A stretch of 64,000 bases of DNA. Origin: Tillandsia leiboldiana. Taxonomy: Eukaryota; Streptophyta; Magnoliopsida; Poales; Bromeliaceae. Location of the stretch: the NCBI GenBank assembly GCA_029204045.2, contig CM055071.1:23979693-24043692 (forward strand), given 5' to 3'. Shown here in pieces: positions 45,236 through 57,218 of this stretch (its first letter is position 1; each line of letters opens with the position of its first letter). The translations under genes were made by a program, and so were the position numbers. The notes under the pieces are model-generated. The model did not search any database. It was not told the DNA's origin and was given only the letters and a program-made list of their open reading frames with translations.

Positions 45236-47190
45236 TTGTAGAGGGAAGGGCTTCTCTGGATTTTGTCTACAGTAAAGGACACTAGGTTTTATGTGAGAGT
45301 TAAAGGACTATCTAGCATTTTGTACAAGTTCCTATGGTGTATGGAACCTAGGGCACTTGTAGTAATCTAGAAATTCAAAATTTAATTTGAAAAAGTTCAA
45401 ATGTGAATATGAATGAGAAATGGCAAAGTTGAACCTATGGGTGTATACCGATGTGCAAATTGCACAGTTTTCGGAGCACGATGTCTGCCTTTCAGATTCG
45501 AGTCTGATCTCGAAAATTTAAATCGCCAGTGCGACCGTCTCGTCGAATCGATTAAAACGATATAAAACCGATTTTCGATCCGACGGTCGGATTGTTCAGA
45601 AAATCAGTGAAGAACCTAGTGGGGCCCATGACTTAAGTCGTGAATAGTACCCTCCTGTTTAATTCCCCGTCGAGCGAACGTTGACCGATTCACTGTCTGG
45701 AGTCCGAATTTGACGGTCCAGCTAGTCGATTTTAACCGCTTTGTCATTCTAAGGCGCAGTGGCGCTGACGAAATTTGAATTTGACGAGCCTAAAGTATCG
45801 TAAAACGTGCCGAACTGTATATTTACAGTATAAGATGGATTTTAAAAATTATGGAGTTGAATTTTAGCGAACCAAAATCGCTACCTGATAGGTTTCGTCG
45901 AGCCGGACGTCGTGGTGGTGTCTGTTTTTCAGTTTGACAACTCGGTTGTCTCGAAAAGCGTGAAATATGGAAAAATTGCAGTATTTTGCGTAAAGATGCT
46001 ATATTTATGTGTCAAAGTGTACCAAACTTGTACAAGAGGGACTTCTTTGTGAAGTGGTTCTACAGCAAGGGACCTAGCTTTAAGGGATGCAAGTTGAAGG
46101 GCTAGTTGGCATTTTGTTGCAATATAGGTGTAATAGCAACATAAGGTTGCTTTAGAAACCCTAGCCGCAACCCTAGCCGCACCCGTTTGTGAAACTTAAC
46201 CACCCCACGACCCCCACGACCCTCTGCTACCATTCCCGAGAGACTGCGCCGCCGGCCGCCACCCTGGTCGCCGGAAAAGCAAGAAGCTTCAAGGAGCATT
46301 TTGATCCCGGGTTGTTGGAGAAGGAGAAAGAGCACCAAAGCTTTGGATCTGTGCCTGGACCTCTCTGTGGTGGTGTTCTTCATCCAGAAGGCAATCCGAG
46401 GTGGGCTGGTGCACCGTCGTGGCCGCGCGACGCTGGGAAGATCACCGTCTTCTTCCTCGGATCCGGCGAAGGTGAGGTTGTTTATTCTTGTGTTTCTTGC
46501 TACCTAGACCTCCTGAGTATATCCATCACCTCTTGGTGAACCTCCCAGCCAAACCCCGAAGTTGGGAATGCCCCCGGTCGCCGGCGGGGAAATTGCACCC
46601 GCTGGAAACCGAACATGCTCCGCTGCGGCTGTTTGCCGCACCCAATGCTTCAGCTTCGAAAAAAAAATCATGGGCACCTTCTGTAGGGCCTGTGGAACCT
46701 CCCCTAGAAGTTTGGTTGCGTCTGGATTAGTGTGCGCTTCGCAGTTTGATGCCCTAGCTTGGATTATCTTGGGTTCGCCCGAGGTTGCGCCGCCGTCGCC
46801 GCCGCCGCTTGTTGCCACCGGCCACTTGCACAGCTAGCTCCACCAGGTTGTGACTGACACACAGAGGCCCTTGCATGAGACCCATGCTGCTCGGTTTGAG
46901 GCTTCACCATTGTTGGTGCATATTTCCGGCCAAGAGTGCTCCGCCGTCGCTGCCACCGGGTCTCGTCGCCGGCCATGCGCCCAGCAAGCTTCGTGGAGTC
47001 TAGTAGCACCTACAGGTGCTGGTGCTTGAGACCCAGAGCCTAGGTGTAAGGATCCACCATTGTTGTCTTCAAGATTATGTGTTATGTTTGTTGCATACCA
47101 TGTGTTCGAAGAAATGCGCGAGAGAACCAAATTGGTTCTGTTCATCCTTCAAGTGAGCATTCGACTCCTGCAAGCTTTTGTAGTGTCTCC
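45236..47190. other. Unclassified sequence between gap and CACTA transposase, LTR-like
   Basis: AT-rich at first, then GC-rich (46190-47060). Two similar stretches, near 45236-45370 and 46030-46130, share GTACAAG, TACAG.AA.GGAC and CTAG.ATTTTGT.. motifs. GTGAATAGTACCC resembles motifs in gypsy LTR U3 regions, and a donor-like GAAG|GTGAGG is at 46470. No protein family is recognised in the short ORFs (46102-46837). It could be an LTR fragment or a captured gene end carried inside the CACTA element. Confidence 0.4.
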
Positions 47191-47748
47191 TTTAAAGACC
47201 AATTAATTATTAACTTGAAATTAAATATCAGGATATAGTAAAAAGGCTATTCATACATGAATCCTTTCTTTCATTTTTGAACATAAAGATTAAAGAGAAG
47301 AACATGTCCAAGACATAAATCCCCCAAAAGAATATATATATATTTAAAAAAAAAAAAAAAATACAAGAAAGTGAAGTGTAAGTGAGCAGCAGCAATAGGC
47401 TTAGGCCTAAAGGAAAGGAAAAGAGAAGGATTAATTGTTTCAGTGGAGAGACCACTACTCACAATTTGAGTCCTCGTTGCTTCCTCTACTCTTATATTAT
47501 TTTGATGGTGTGATCACACTAAGACACACACACACACACCGCACAGAAGAAAAAAGAAAAAAGAAAAAAGAAAAAAAAAGGTAAGTGTTTCTTAGGCCAT
47601 GAACACACACGTACCATTTTTGAAACTAGTGGTGGGGGTAGTGTTCATCTTTATATAGCTTTATAGTACACTTAAACTGTTTCTTGCCATTATCTTTTGC
47701 CTCCATGGTTTTTTTTAGGCTAATGGGGCCGTGCGCGCGCGTATGTGC

Positions 47749-47749
<1 letters not shown>

Positions 47750-47779
<30 letters not shown>

Positions 47780-47795
47780 ATATATATATATATAG

Positions 47796-47830
<35 letters not shown>

Positions 47831-47912
47831 ATAGTATAGAGAGGAGAGAGAGATGAGAGAGAGAGAGAGAGGAGGAGAGAGAGAGAGAGAGTGTGTGTGT
47901 GTGTGTGTGTGT
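47750..47912. repeat. Compound microsatellite (TA)n-(GA)n-(GT)n
   Basis: TA runs to about 47833, GA-rich to about 47890, then GT to 47912. Confidence 0.95.
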
Positions 47913-48288
47913 GGAAATGGGATGATTTGATTTAAATATTTGTTTTATGAGATGTTTAAGGCTTAAACAAATCAATTATTGAAAATCATAAATGGTAAAA
48001 GTGAAAATTGAACTCAAAACCTACTGCCACAAAGGAAGCTTAAGTTGACCTCTAATACCAAGCAACTACTAGAAAATGAATTAGGATTAGTTGTAAGAAA
48101 ATAAATACACTAGTTTTTTTTCTCACATCCAAAGACTAGTCCCTGTTGTGAATATCAATTCACAATTTTTAGCACTCAAGAGCCTACATTTGGAGCATGT
48201 ACTAAGGCCCCGTTTGGTATCTTGAAGTTTGGGAGAAAACAGTTTTTCTGTTATTGTGTACGATGAGAATTAATCAAGTTATTGTGTA

Positions 48289-48304
48289 CAATTTTTTTGT
48301 AGTG
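48289..48304. other. Orphan CACTA terminal repeat
   Basis: CAATTTTTTTGTAGTG, identical over 16 bp and in the same orientation as the right end of H (57203-57218). It would mark the right end of another CACTA or CACTA-derived MITE inside or beside H. Confidence 0.5.
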
Positions 48305-49364
48305 TCTCCTATCTTGAAGTTTGGGAGAAACAAGTTTGCTGGAGGGATTTGGGTGTGAAGCCCTTTTTTTTGTTTGGAATAAGGAGAAGTTAGAGGAGAC
48401 AAAGGCTATGTGATTAATACAGTTTTTGAGATAGAGTTTTGAATTTAACTCTGATAAATAGAATTTTAATAAATCTTAAGCTAATCTAAATTACAAATTG
48501 TAAGATTAGTAATTGGATTTGGATTTTACCGTAATTTTTGAAAAATTCTAGAAACAATTAGGATTGTTGTAGTTTCAGGATTTAAAAATTATATAATCCT
48601 TTAGAACTCTAATTTAATATTACAAAATGCGGGGAACAAGTTTGCTTCAAGGAACCAAAACATTTTGATAGTCGATTTGGAGTAACGAACCGATTTCGAT
48701 GTTTTGGGCTAAGCTTGCTTGGAGCTAAGTAAAAAGTCTACAGAAATTTAATTGTAAGTGTCTATAATTAATTAGAGATAAATCGGGATATGGAATGCTT
48801 CCACAAAATAGTATAATCTCTTCTTATTCTTAGTTTTTTTGGATTAATAGCATACATATTGGGTGGTAAATAAACTAAACATGGGTTTAGCGCATGTTAG
48901 TGAAAAAACGAAAAACAATAACACACCTAGCTTATATATTTTACCGAAAGATGTTAAAAAATATATATTTTTAGTGAAGTTTTTAATTTATCTTCTTGTG
49001 TAGAATTAGTAAAATTATACGATGAGAATTAATTTAGCTTCCTGAGCTTGATGCTCACTCTACTTCAGCAAATAGCTGAGTAGATGGAAGGATTTTGCAA
49101 TTTGAACCCTTCAAGCTTATGTTTTTAGAGCCATGTTGCTGTTCCAATTATACGATGAGAAATTACGGTGATTAATTTGTGATGCCAAATATCCGTGACT
49201 GTTCCCGGTGCTGTTCCAGAGAGCCCGGTGATTTTAGTTTCTCGTTTGCAATTTTATTATGCAATTTACTTTCCGATGTTTTAAAGTTTTTTACTAATAG
49301 TTTTGTTTAATTAGGATTTGCAAGGACCTATTTAGTCTTCTGCCGCCATATTAGACATCAATCT

Positions 49365-52300
49365 ATGGATAAAAGTTGGATGAATGAACCCAGGTTTGAT
49401 TTAGTACGATTTTTCAAGCTACGAAATATGGTCTTATTTGGAATTAATATTTTGACATATTAACTCACGTCCACTTAAATAAATATAGGGTGAGCAAAAA
49501 GTATCTTGATGGAGTCTCGAACTTTCTTGAATTTGCATTTCTCAAAGTGGTCCGAGAAGGAACAATTCTCTGCCCTTGTAAAAGATGCGCTAATTGTTTT
49601 TGGCAAAATAAGGATACTGTACTAGAGCATTTAATATGTGATGGTTTTTTGGAAGGATACACATCTTGGATTTATCACGGAGAAGATGTTACATCACCGT
49701 CCTCAACATACAACAATGATAATCTTAACACAAATGATGATATGCGTGGTATGATAAATGAAGCATTTGGTATGTTTGATGTGGGTGAAGAGGAGATAGC
49801 AACAAGAGAACAACATTTAAATGAAGATCCTAATGAAGAAGCTAAGAAATTTTACAAACTAATTGAAGATTCTGAGAAAGAATTATATCCTGGTTGCAAG
49901 AAGTTCTCGAAACTCTCTTTTATTGTTCGTTTATTTCACATTAAGTGTTTAAATGGATGGACCAATACTTCATTCACAATGTTACTTTCTTTGCTAAAAG
50001 AAGCACTTCCGGAGGGTGAAACACTACCAGATTCATTCTATGAAGCAAAAAAAATTATTAATGACCTTGGTTTAGGTTATAATAAAATTGATGCTTGTCC
50101 AAATGACTGTCAGTTATACTATAAGGATACAGCAAATGCAGATTCATGTGCCATTTGTGGCACTTCAAGATGGAAAACAACTGATAGCAATGTTGAACTT
50201 GATACAGCCAAGTCTTCTAGAAAAGCAACTCGAAAAATCCCGGCAAAGGTTTTAAGACACTTTCCTTTAAAATCCAGGCTACAAAGATTGTTCATGTCAT
50301 CAACAACTTCTTCATTAATGAGATGGCATCATGAGGATCGAATTAATGATGGAGTGATGAGACATCTGCTGATTCCCCACAATGGAAAACTTTTGACTTT
50401 CAAAATCCAGAATTTTCTTCAGAACCTCGCAATGTAAGGCTTGGCTTGGCGAGTGATGGATTCAATCCTTTTAAATCAATGAGTACATCACATAGCACGT
50501 GGCCAGTAATCTTAATACCATATAATTTGCCACCATGGTTGTGTATGAAACAACCACATTTGATAATGTCTTTACTCATCCCTGGCCCAAATGCACCTGG
50601 AAATGATATTGATGTCTATTTACAACCACTAATAGATGAGTTGAATGATCTTTGGTTGAATGGTTTGTACACTTATGATGCTTCTACAAAGCAGAATTTT
50701 CAAATGCATGCCGCATTATTGTGGACTATTAGCGATTTTCCTGCGTATGCGAATTTATCAGGATGGAGTACAAAAGGACGATTGGCATGTCCGTCTTGTA
50801 ATGTGGATACTGATTCACATTATCTAAAACACGGTCGAAAATTATGCTATATGGGACATCGTAGATTCTTAGGAAAGAATCATAAATTTCGACGTGATAG
50901 ATTATCTTTTGATGGAAACCAAGAACTTAGAGATGCACCTGTTCCGTTATCTGGTTCTAAACTGTTAGATCAATTGAAGGACATTGAGAATACGTTTGGT
51001 AAGAGTCGTGGCGGTGATCATAAGGTAAGCGAAAGAAAGGTAAAAAACAACTTTTACCTCATTCTTGGAAGAAAAAAAGTATATTTTTTTCCTTACCTTA
51101 TTGGGAAAAGCACCTTATACGTCATAATCTAGACGTAATGCACATTGAAAAAAATCTTACTGATAATGTGATTTGGACAATACTAAGCACTGATGGCAAA
51201 ACAAAGGATACTATTAAAACTCGTCTGGATTTACAACTTATGGGCATTCGGAGCTCTCTTCATTTGAAGCAACAAGGAAATAAAACTATAATTCCTTCCG
51301 CTTGCTACTCACTTTCTACAAAAGAAAAGGAGATATTCTTCAAATTACTGAAGTCAGTTAAAGTTCCTGATGGATATGCAGCAAATATATCAAAATGTGT
51401 GCATATAAAGGAGCGCAAAATTATAGGACTAAAAAGTCATGATAATCATATATTGATGCAACAACTGCTTCCTTTAGCATTGCGGAAGGTTTTGCCTAGA
51501 ATGTAAGTTTGACACTCATGGAATTAAGTAACTTTTTTAGAGAAATTTGCTCCAAATCTCTTAGAGGAAGAGAACTCCAACAACTGCAAGCTCAAATAGA
51601 ACTGACACTTTGTAAATTAGAAAGGATATTCCCACCATCTTTTTTTGACATAATGGTTCATTTGGCTATACATCTAGCATACGAAGCAAGAATTGCTGGA
51701 CCAGTGCAATATCGGTGGATGTATCCAATAGAAAGGTACTTCAATATTCTCAAAGTTTATATAGATAAAAGCGTGTAGACATTATTTTAACTTTATCATA
51801 TTTTGATTTTGCATACTCATACGCGTTACTTATTAAATTGTATAGGTTTCTTTCTACCTTGAAATCTTATGTACGTAATCGAAGTCATCCTGAAGGGTCA
51901 ATTGCTGAAGGGTACCTGGCAGAAGAAAGTTTAACATTTTGCTCACAATATTTGCAAGGCATTGAAACAAGATTAAATCGTTCGAAACGCAACAATGGAG
52001 AGGAGTTAGAATTAGAAAAGAACCCACTGTTTCCTTTGTCATCAAAAGGTTATCCCATAGGGCATGGTGAGATGTTTGAACTAGATGAAACTTCGTGGGT
52101 GCAAGCACATCGCTATGTGCTCTTCAATAGCGATGTTGTATCTCCATACCTTCAGTAAGATATTCAATACCTAAAATAATTTTCATCTTATAGGTTATTT
52201 TGGACTATTCTAATGAGCTTTTGTTACATTAACTTGTAGAAAACATATTGACATGATCAGAGTTGCAAATCGTCGAATGCGACATAGAGAAGTTGAGCGT

Positions 52301-53180
52301 ATTCATAGTGACACATTTCATATATGGTTTAAAGAGCATGTAAGTTAATATATCCATAACTGTGTATAGTTTAAAGTGTATCTATGTGATATTACAAATG
52401 CGCTAACTATAATTATAAATTGACGTGTAGATTTTCAGATTAGTTGAGTCAACAAGCGAAGCTGTTTCACAAGAAATCATTGCACTGGCGCGAGGCCCTA
52501 ATAGAGTCACAGAGAGATTTAAAGGTTATGTGATTAATGGCTTCAGGTTTCACACTAAAGATCGTGAAGTAAATAGAAAAACTCAAAATAGCGGCATTGT
52601 CGTCGTTGCTAGTACATCAAGTTACGCCAGTGCAAAAGATCAAAATCCAGTAGCAGGAGATGTTACATACTATGGTATTCTCACTGATATTATAGAGCTA
52701 AACTATTGTGAGCACTTCAAAGTAACATTGTTCAAATGTGATTGGGCAGATACTCGCTCCTATCGCAAGGGAGTGAGAAGAGACGATTTTGGGTTTACTC
52801 TAGTAAATTTCAATCGACTATTATTTACCGGTGATCAATTGTCAGATGAACCATTCATTCTAGCATGTCAAGCAAAACAAGTCTTTTATGTGCAAGACCC
52901 TGTCGAGAAAGAATGGAAAGTTGTTATTCATACAAAGCCAAGAGACTATTTTGATATGCAACCAGAAGTTCTGACAGATGACATAGACGTGCATTTAGAT
53001 AATATCATAATTGATAGTAACGCAAATGATGCAGAAGAAGAATTTAGTTGGAACAGAAATGATGTTCCTGAACTTACAATTGATACTCCTCTAATAAATA
53101 CTCATTTATTGGACACAAATACTTTTGATGACGCGGAGTTTCATAATGACAATGAGGTAAATGACTCCACTTTAATATAG
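49365..53180 (+). pseudogene. CACTA transposase TNPD-type gene, five exons, three frameshifts
   Basis: Catalytic transposase of the En/Spm group. Exons inferred from splice sites and homology: 49365-49393 (MDKSWMNEP, the usual TNPD start), 49489-51735, 51846-52154, 52240-52339, 52441 to about 53180. Domains in order: transposase-associated domain with CPCKRC (about 49490-49690); Transposase_21 region (PGCKKFSKLSFIVRLFHIK, about 49890, to GHRRFLGKNHKF, about 50895); DUF4218-type (about 51500-52110, PPSFFDIMVHLAIHL and EGSIAEGYLAEE); DUF4216-type (about 52670-52960, YYGILTDIIELNY). Exon 2 has single-base deletions at about 50365, 51030 and 51500, whose sum restores the frame. A splice from 53157 into the acceptor at 53360 would give an alternative end. 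Confidence 0.88.
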
Positions 53181-53366
53181 GTGTGTCATACTTTTCGATT
53201 TTATGCGATATCTTATTTGATTAACACTTTACTATTTTATATGATATCTTGTGAGTTCATCCACTAGTTATGATATTTATATTATTATATGATTTTTTGT
53301 TCATATGAACTTGACTAACAAATACTTTATATATCTTGATTTTTTTTTTTTAATACAGGAATCACA

Positions 53367-56293
53367 ATGAAGAAAAAGAATGGTAAAGAAAAAGTTTCAA
53401 CAGGACCACATTTTGATCAAAGAGATTATGACGAAATGCTCCTAAACCAGGACCAGTTTCCATCAAATCCAGATCAAAATCTTGAGCAACAACTTCATAC
53501 GTATTTTTCTCAATTGGTTTCAAGTTTACGCCAAAATCAGTCCCCGACTACCAATGAAATGATCAATCATCACAAACAAAGTCAAGCTGGACAAAGTGAA
53601 CCAAATCATGAGCCGAAAGGAACATTGCCCCAAAAACGAAAGATTTCTAGTCCTTTCCTACTTCGTCAGCCTCAAACCAATCCAACTGTACTTCAGGAAC
53701 CTTCCTTTGAATTACTTCGTGATGATGCAACTCTATCTAATCCAATTTCTAGTCCTTTTCGACATGATGATTTCTTGCAGAATCAAAATAATGATCCTGC
53801 TAACATTGAAGAAATGATTCTGAAGAAGATGACTCTCATGATGATTCTGAAGAAGATAATGCGATAGATGGTATATTTTTTTTTATTCTCTTAGAGTATA
53901 AAATAATAACTATTGAGTTGAATTTTTGTACAATTATATTTCTTAATTGATGAAATATATTAATAATAATGATTTCTCTTGCTATATATTTTTCGTAAGC
54001 AGGTTCAACACAAGCATCGAAGAATACACGAGGGCGTACAAAGTTGCTCAAATTGTTTAAAAGAACAAAACCGGTAAAAGTCAAATTCAATGTATATGGA
54101 CAACCGATTGGAAAATCAGCAGCTACCCTTAGCAATTTTTTGGGACTCATAGCCAGAAACGGACAAATAACTCCTCTTAGTCATAAAGATTGGAGACATG
54201 TTCCAAGCACGGATAAAAACTTAATGTGGAACATAGTACAGGTAGATTTAATAATATTTATATCGATTCCTATCGTATTATTTGATATTTATCAATGTAC
54301 ATATTTAATCTTTGATGCAGAAAAAGTTCAAAATTCCAGAAGAAGAAAAAAGATGGATTATGATGTCTATTGGTAAAAAGTGGAGAGAGTACAAATGTTT
54401 GTTGAAGAAACGACACTATGATCCTCATACAACCTACGCGGAAAGAATAGCAGACCGTGATTCACGGGTCTTACCAAATGAATGGGAATTTCTTGTCAAG
54501 TATTGGAATTCTGAAGCAGCATTGGTATAAAAAATGATACTTAGAAATCACAATTGTTGTGTCTTTTATATATTTATATACGTAGAAAATTACAATTTAG
54601 CATTATTTCTATATTTTTCATATTGATAATTTACTAGTTTGACTGTATTGGATTTAAATTTTATATCTTTGCCTCATTATAGGACCGTAGTGCAAAAAAT
54701 AAAGCTACTCGTGCAAAGCAAGATATCACGCATACCGCAGGCACAAAGAGCTTTGCAAGGGTTCGCGCAGAGGTAAAAATCTTCTTTCTCTTTGAAATTG
54801 TGTATATAAATTTGTTATTATATTTTCTAAACAAACTAACTTTTCTACGTGTTGCTAGATGACAAAGGAGAATAAAGTTGCACCGAAAAGACATGAATTA
54901 TATATAAGAACACATACTAAAAAGAATGGCGAGGCTCTGGAAAGCTGTGAAAGTAACATTGTATGTTTTAAACATGTTAAAATTATATCTACTATCTCAA
55001 AATATTTGTCTCTCATTTACTTTCTTTTTTGTAGGCTGCAATCAAAAATTTTTCATCTCAGAAACCAGAAATTGCACAAAAAAATGCAGCTCGAGATGAT
55101 CTGTTAGTGATGGCTTTAGGAAAAGAAAAAGGGGGAAATTATGTTCGTTGTTACGGGTTGGGTGCTGCTCCCTCAGAAGTCTTTGGCACAAATCCAACTC
55201 GAGCTGAATGCTTAAGAATGCTCTCCGAAACTAAAAGGTTAGCTGAAGAGGAGAAACATACAATGCAAAAGGAGATTGTTGAAATGAGGCAAGAATTATC
55301 GATGATGAGGGCAAGGTTGGAATCAATGGAAAAAAAATCACAAGACTTGAATTTGACTGAAGATAGAGACATTCCATCTAATCCAGTAGGCACATCTAAT
55401 CCAATAGGCAGTCCACAAGTAAACTCGAGTGTACTTATATTTATTTTATTTTTTTAAAATAACCATTAATTATAATGAGATAAATCATCTAATCTTTTTT
55501 TTTTTTTTTTTTTTTTTTTGCAGAATGGTAATAATAATAACATTCCCTTTGAAGAACCGCCGAGTAATGAAATACAATCTTCTGAATCTAGCTTTGAAGT
55601 ACCACGAAATCAGGTAATTTTATTGTAATTAATTTATCTTAATTTTTTTCTATAAATTTATATGTACTTAAGATCAATATAGATATCCAATATATACTAT
55701 ATTTGAATGCAGGGTTATCGAACAAAAGTTGTTGAAAAGGATGTCCATACTTTAGATAATGGGGTACCTTCTATTTCTTATTCTGAATTTTCTTATTACT
55801 TATTTCTAATATATATAAATCACAAGTTTTATTTCATTTTTTAGTTATTATTTAATATTATTTCAATATAAAGACTAGTACAAATTACTTATTGCACTTT
55901 AAAAGTTTAACTGTATTTACTTATTTTTACTCAATATTAGGGCGGAATTGAAGTATATTTGAAGAGCTTGAGAAAACCTCACAAGCCTGTTGCGCAAGGT
56001 TTTTTGTTGAGTACAAATCCAACAACGAAATTAGGTGGTGTCGAGTTAGGATCACAATGCTGGGAGGTGCAAATAAATATTCCAATAGAGCATAACGAGC
56101 CATTATTAAGATCATATGGAGGTTTTCAAACAATTGGAGATGCTGTTGGAGCATCTGTGGCTTGGCCCTTTACATTTGTATAAGATCTATATTTTTATCC
56201 TTTCGTCAATTTAATTATTTAATATATAGACTTTTGACTCGTTAAAACTAACTTTTAACGTGATCTTTTTTTTGACAGGTTCAACGCAGGTAA
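53367..56293 (+). CDS. CACTA second gene (Transposase_24-type plus DUF8039-like), ten exons
   Basis: Accessory, DNA-binding-type protein of plant CACTA elements. Exons by GT-AG and frame: 53367-53870, 54003-54241, 54321-54524, 54683-54772, 54859-54960, 55035-55418, 55524-55613, 55713-55763, 55941-56173, 56279-56293. The N-terminus is Gln/Asn-rich and acidic. The Transposase_24-type region begins TRGRTKLLKLFKRTKPVKV (exon 2) and continues through WREYKCLLKKRHYD, CLRMLSETKRLAEEEKHT and a coiled coil (EIVEMRQELSMMRARLE). Exon 9 is a DUF8039-like region (VAQGFLLSTNP...GDAVGASVAWPF). One base is missing at about 53814; otherwise the spliced frame is open. It may be expressed as a separate gene or from an alternative transcript of the transposase unit. 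Confidence 0.82.
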
Positions 56294-56694
56294 TGCTACC
56301 TTTGGAATTCAAGACAATTTAAACAATTTTAAGCTGTATTTTTATATTCGCAAACAACTTTATGCCGTGTACTGACCTATTTGGATGCGTTATTTGTGTA
56401 CGTATTGGTACTTTTGTGTTTAGAAATATTTTGTGGTCATTTGTTATTTTTTTGGATGTTGAATGTACTGAAGATTTTAACTTATTGTTTGATTAATTGA
56501 AAATGAGCTTAGTAAATTATTTTTGTTATTTTGTTATGTACGATTTATGCATAAATATTGAAAATATTGAAATCTCATATTATCCATTGAATTTGTATTT
56601 TTTGAAATTAATAAGATTTAATTATTTTATGATAATGCAAATAATAATTTATATTATTTTTATTTATTTAAAAATATAATTTAAAAATATTTAA

Positions 56695-56985
56695 AATTAG
56701 CGGCATTTATTAATGCCGGAATTAACAACAGATTATCAACATTTGTATAATATTGCAAATAAACTAATAATTACCGGCATTTATTAACAATATATTACCA
56801 ATATTTGTATAATATTGTAAATAAACTAATAATTACCGGCATTTATTAACAATACATTACCAATATTTGTATAATATTGCAAATAAACTAATAATTACCG
56901 GCATTTATTAACAATACATTACCAATATTTGTATAATATTGCAAATAAACTAATAATTACCGGCATTTATTAGTGTTGTAGATAA
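56695..56985. repeat. 62-bp subterminal tandem repeat of CACTA element H
   Basis: Units at 56757-56818, 56819-56880 and 56881-56942, with a partial unit after and a degenerate one before. The unit contains ACCGGCATTTATTAACAAT and ACCAATATTTGTATAATATT. Subterminal repeats near the ends are typical binding sites for the CACTA DNA-binding protein. Confidence 0.88.
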
Positions 56986-57202
56986 TAAAAAAATACTGGC
57001 ATTTAATAATATCGCTAATAACCACATCTATAACGGCATTTATTTAATGCTACTAATTATTTAATTTTAACGGCAATTTAATTAAATGCCGGTAGAAGAA
57101 TCAGCAACACGACTTTAGGCGGCACTAATTGCTAAATGCCACTAATAATTTTTACGGCACTTTTTGACCTTTAGGCGGCAATTACAGAATGCCGCTAAAT
57201 CA

Positions 57203-57218
57203 CAATTTTTTTGTAGTG
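57203..57218. other. Right terminal inverted repeat of CACTA element H
   Basis: It ends GTAGTG and is followed directly by the copia pol reading frame (SQLCDNGF). By chance the inverted repeat is open in the pol frame, so the ORF appears to start inside the transposon at 57189. Confidence 0.85.

Larger units (their letters stand above)
47191..49364. other. AT-rich non-coding 5' part of CACTA element H
   Basis: Contains (CA)n and GAAAAAA repeats at 47524-47580, mixed TA, GA and GT microsatellites at 47750-47912, a GGCCCCGTTTGGT-type motif at 48208 that often starts plant MITEs, a direct repeat of TATCTTGAAGTTTGGGAGAA (48218, 48309) and an orphan CACTA terminus at 48289-48304. No coding sequence is seen. 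Confidence 0.6.
45236..57218 (+). mobile_element. CACTA (En/Spm) element H, left end not seen
   Basis: The right terminus is CAATTTTTTTGTAGTG (57203-57218), the inverse of a CACTACAAAAAAATTG terminal repeat, and the pol frame of G resumes immediately after it. Inside are a TNPD-type transposase gene, a second gene with a Transposase_24-type region, and subterminal repeats rich in GGCATTTATT and GCCGCTAAA. The matching left terminus is absent and probably lies in the gap, so 45236 is only a lower bound. The 3-bp target duplication cannot be tested. Confidence 0.85.

Noticed and set aside
46102..46837. Short ORFs that look like a gene 5' end inside CACTA H
   Set aside because: No domain or consistent frame. 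It could be a captured fragment, but nothing supports a specific gene.
56695..56985. Regularly spaced repeats resembling a CRISPR array
   Set aside because: Units are contiguous 62-bp tandem copies with no unique spacers, in a plant CACTA element.
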